A DNA stretch of 7,202 nucleotides, taken from the NCBI GenBank assembly GCA_015487835.1, contig WFOY01000118.1:1-7202 (forward strand), in the 5' to 3' direction. This DNA comes from Aquificaceae bacterium (GTDB lineage Bacteria > Aquificota > Aquificia > Aquificales > Aquificaceae). How positions within the stretch are numbered: position 1 is the first letter of the stretch; each line of letters starts with the position of its first letter. The notes under the pieces are model-generated. The model saw only the letters and a list, made by a program, of their open reading frames with translations, was not told the DNA's origin and ran no database searches. A program made the position numbers and the translations under genes. Shown here in pieces: positions 5,701 to 7,202 of the stretch.

Positions 5701-6950
5701 TCCTCCTGGTCCTTGTCCTTAACCTCCTTTCCTTTGGCCAGGAGATTCTGCGTATAGACCTTAAAAAAGCGGTCGATCTTGCCCTCACCCAGAACAGGGA
5801 GATCCTGAGGATAAAGAGGGAGATCCTCTCCTTAGAGGACATCTACAGGGCCGAGAGGTGGGACAGGTTCTCACCCAAATTCGACCTCTTCGTTGACAAG
5901 GACGGGTTTACCCTTTTCGGGAGCACGCTCCTCATAGACTTCGGGAACAGGCTGGCACGGATAAGGTCCGCCAAGATAGCCACCGATATAAAGAGAGAGC
6001 TCCTAAGGGAGTTCGAGAGACAGGTCAAGATCAGGATAGTTGAGCTCTTCATGGACCTCTACCTGGCGGAGAAGCTTGCAGAGGTGAAGAGGGAGGAGAT
6101 GGCTGTCGCCTACGTCAGGTTCGACAGGGAGAGGGAGAGGCTAAGAGAAGGTCTCTCGGACAGGGTGAAGGTGGCCGAGTGGGAGTCAACCTACAGGAGG
6201 TTCAGAGCGGAGCTTATGGAAGCCCAGAGAAGGTACAACGAGACCCTCTACAGGATAAAGAGGATCCTTGCCATAGACGTGACCAAACCCGTTGAGATCG
6301 ATCTCTCTCAGATCTTAGAGTTCACCTTCCCTGAGGACAAGGTCATAGACCCTGGGTACATAGTTAAGAGGATAGAGAACAACTACCTTGTGAGGGTAAG
6401 ATCCTTGGAGATAGCCTACCTTGAGAGCAGGGCTAAGGAACAGAGGAGGATCTTCTACCCAGAGCTCTACGCCTTCGTGACCACCTTCACACCCTTCGAG
6501 GACTTCGGGAGGAGCAGAGCGGAGGGCAACCTGGTCCTGAGGGTTCCCCTCTTCGACGGCAGGACCTCCTTTTACAGGGAGAAGAGCTTTTTAGACCTCA
6601 AGAGATCCGTGGAGGTGGAGAGGGAGGACATAGTGGAGAGGCTCAAAGAGACCGCCTACACACTCCCCTACGAGTGGGAGGAGATCGTTGCAGAGTACCA
6701 GGACGCGGTGGCCTTCGACAGGTGGGCCCAGGAGAACCTTGACCTTTCCAGGTCCAACTACGAACTTGAGCTCGCCTTCGACCTTGGATACGCCATGTCC
6801 ACGAAGACGGAAGCGGAGAGGAAGGTCATGGAGGCCAAGTTCAGGGTGATACTCTTCCTCATGAGGATATACAACCTTATGGGAGAGGACCCTATGAAGG
6901 CCTTTTCCAAGGATCACCCCTTCTTCACAGAGAGGGTGGAGGAGATATGA
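5694..6950 (+). CDS. TolC-family outer-membrane efflux protein
   Basis: Outer-membrane channel of a tripartite efflux or type I secretion pump. The 418 residues begin with a signal peptide (about 1-15, ending LSFGQ). Two OEP repeats follow: the first about 20-200 (DLKKAVDLALTQNREIL, strand SPKFDLFVDKDG, then long charged helices), the second about 220-400 (RRIFYPELYAFVTTF, strand pair ending NLVLRVPLFDG, then helices ending VILFLMRIYNLMG). The PELYAFV and VPLFDGR strands are typical of this family's barrel part. Helices are rich in Arg and Glu, as in thermophile coiled coils. The protein is near the lower end of family size. Its ATG lies within the end of the upstream thioredoxin gene, with GGGAGGAG about 14 bases back; a GTG start 3 bases later is also possible. 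Its stop overlaps the adaptor gene start by 4 bp. Substrate cannot be told from this subunit. Confidence 0.92.
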   Translation: MVILLVLVLNLLSFGQEILRIDLKKAVDLALTQNREILRIKREILSLEDIYRAERWDRFSPKFDLFVDKDGFTLFGSTLLIDFGNRLARIRSAKIATDIKRELLREFERQVKIRIVELFMDLYLAEKLAEVKREEMAVAYVRFDRERERLREGLSDRVKVAEWESTYRRFRAELMEAQRRYNETLYRIKRILAIDVTKPVEIDLSQILEFTFPEDKVIDPGYIVKRIENNYLVRVRSLEIAYLESRAKEQRRIFYPELYAFVTTFTPFEDFGRSRAEGNLVLRVPLFDGRTSFYREKSFLDLKRSVEVEREDIVERLKETAYTLPYEWEEIVAEYQDAVAFDRWAQENLDLSRSNYELELAFDLGYAMSTKTEAERKVMEAKFRVILFLMRIYNLMGEDPMKAFSKDHPFFTERVEEI

Positions 6951-7202
6951 GGTTACTTGCAGCTCTCCTTATCCCTGCGGTACTCTTTGCCATAGACATA
7001 AAGGTCTACGCCATAGTCACGGGTAAGGTGGTAAAGGTCCACGTTAAGGAGGGCCAGAGGGTTAAGAAGGGCGACCTCCTCATGGAGATAGACCCATCCC
7101 TTTACATCGCCGAGAGGAAACGTCTCCTCGGGAAGAAGGAGGAGATAAAGGCACGCCTGTGGAAGGCGGAGAGGGACTACAGGAGGCTGAAGGAGCTCTT
7201 CG
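6947..7202 (+). CDS. HlyD/AcrA-type periplasmic adaptor, N-terminal part
   Basis: Membrane fusion protein that would bridge the TolC-type channel to an inner-membrane transporter not yet visible. The 85 complete codons in view encode a short N-terminal hydrophobic segment (MRLLAALLIPAVLFA). A biotinyl-lipoyl-like half-motif follows (about 18-52): VTGKVVKVHVKEGQRVKKGD then LLMEIDPSLY. After it comes the start of the alpha-helical hairpin (KRLLGKKEEIKARLWKAERDYRRLKELF). The ATG at 6947 forms an ATGA overlap with the tolC stop and has GGAGGAG close upstream, arguing for coupled translation. The gene runs off the right edge, so the second lipoyl half, the beta-barrel domain and the transporter class (RND, ABC or MFS) are unknown. 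Confidence 0.9.
   Translation, partial: MRLLAALLIPAVLFAIDIKVYAIVTGKVVKVHVKEGQRVKKGDLLMEIDPSLYIAERKRLLGKKEEIKARLWKAERDYRRLKELF

Noticed and set aside
1..7202. CRISPR array, tRNA, rRNA, insertion sequence or phage remnant
   Set aside because: No regularly spaced repeats, cloverleaf-like sequence, terminal inverted repeats, transposase or integrase motifs were seen, and codon style is uniform across all genes.

Overview
The window looks like chromosome from a thermophilic, autotrophic member of the Aquificota (Hydrogenobacter, Thermocrinis or Aquifex type). Three things point there. There is a short citryl-CoA lyase-like protein, as used in the two-step citrate cleavage of the reductive TCA cycle. 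Arginine AGG/AGA and isoleucine ATA codons are heavily used. Genes are packed tightly, with 4-bp ATGA overlaps. This assignment is inference from gene content and codon style; no database search was possible.

Minus strand, read from about 5112 down to 1: ccl (citryl-CoA lyase-like) overlaps a membrane-anchored TlpA/ResA-type thioredoxin by 4 bp. After a 66-bp gap come coxC, coxB and coxA, encoding subunits III, II and I of an aa3-family cytochrome c oxidase. A clear hairpin-plus-T-run terminator starts on the coxA stop codon. Beyond it lie a 63-codon gene for a single-span membrane protein of unknown function and the 5' part of ctaA (heme A synthase), which runs off the left edge. The order fits a module for building a terminal oxidase: structural subunits, heme A synthesis, and possibly thiol/copper maturation by the thioredoxin.

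Subunit I carries the helix-VI motif YSHPAVY in place of the GHPEVY form, so it is an A2-type heme-copper oxidase. Subunit II has a complete CuA site but no fused cytochrome c domain.

Plus strand, from 5191 to the right edge: a secreted thioredoxin-fold protein with a CPFC active site, a TolC-family outer-membrane factor, and the start of an HlyD-type membrane fusion (adaptor) protein. They overlap by 7 bp and 4 bp, so they look like one operon for an efflux or type I-like export system. A 78-bp divergent promoter region (5113-5190) separates the two transcription directions.

No RNA genes, mobile elements, CRISPR arrays or notable repeats were seen. No stretch over 300 bases lacks a gene. 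Most of the window is recognisable housekeeping. The points worth a second look are the small unknown gene behind an internal terminator, cysteine motifs in CoxA and CoxB outside the known metal sites, and the thioredoxin-led export operon.
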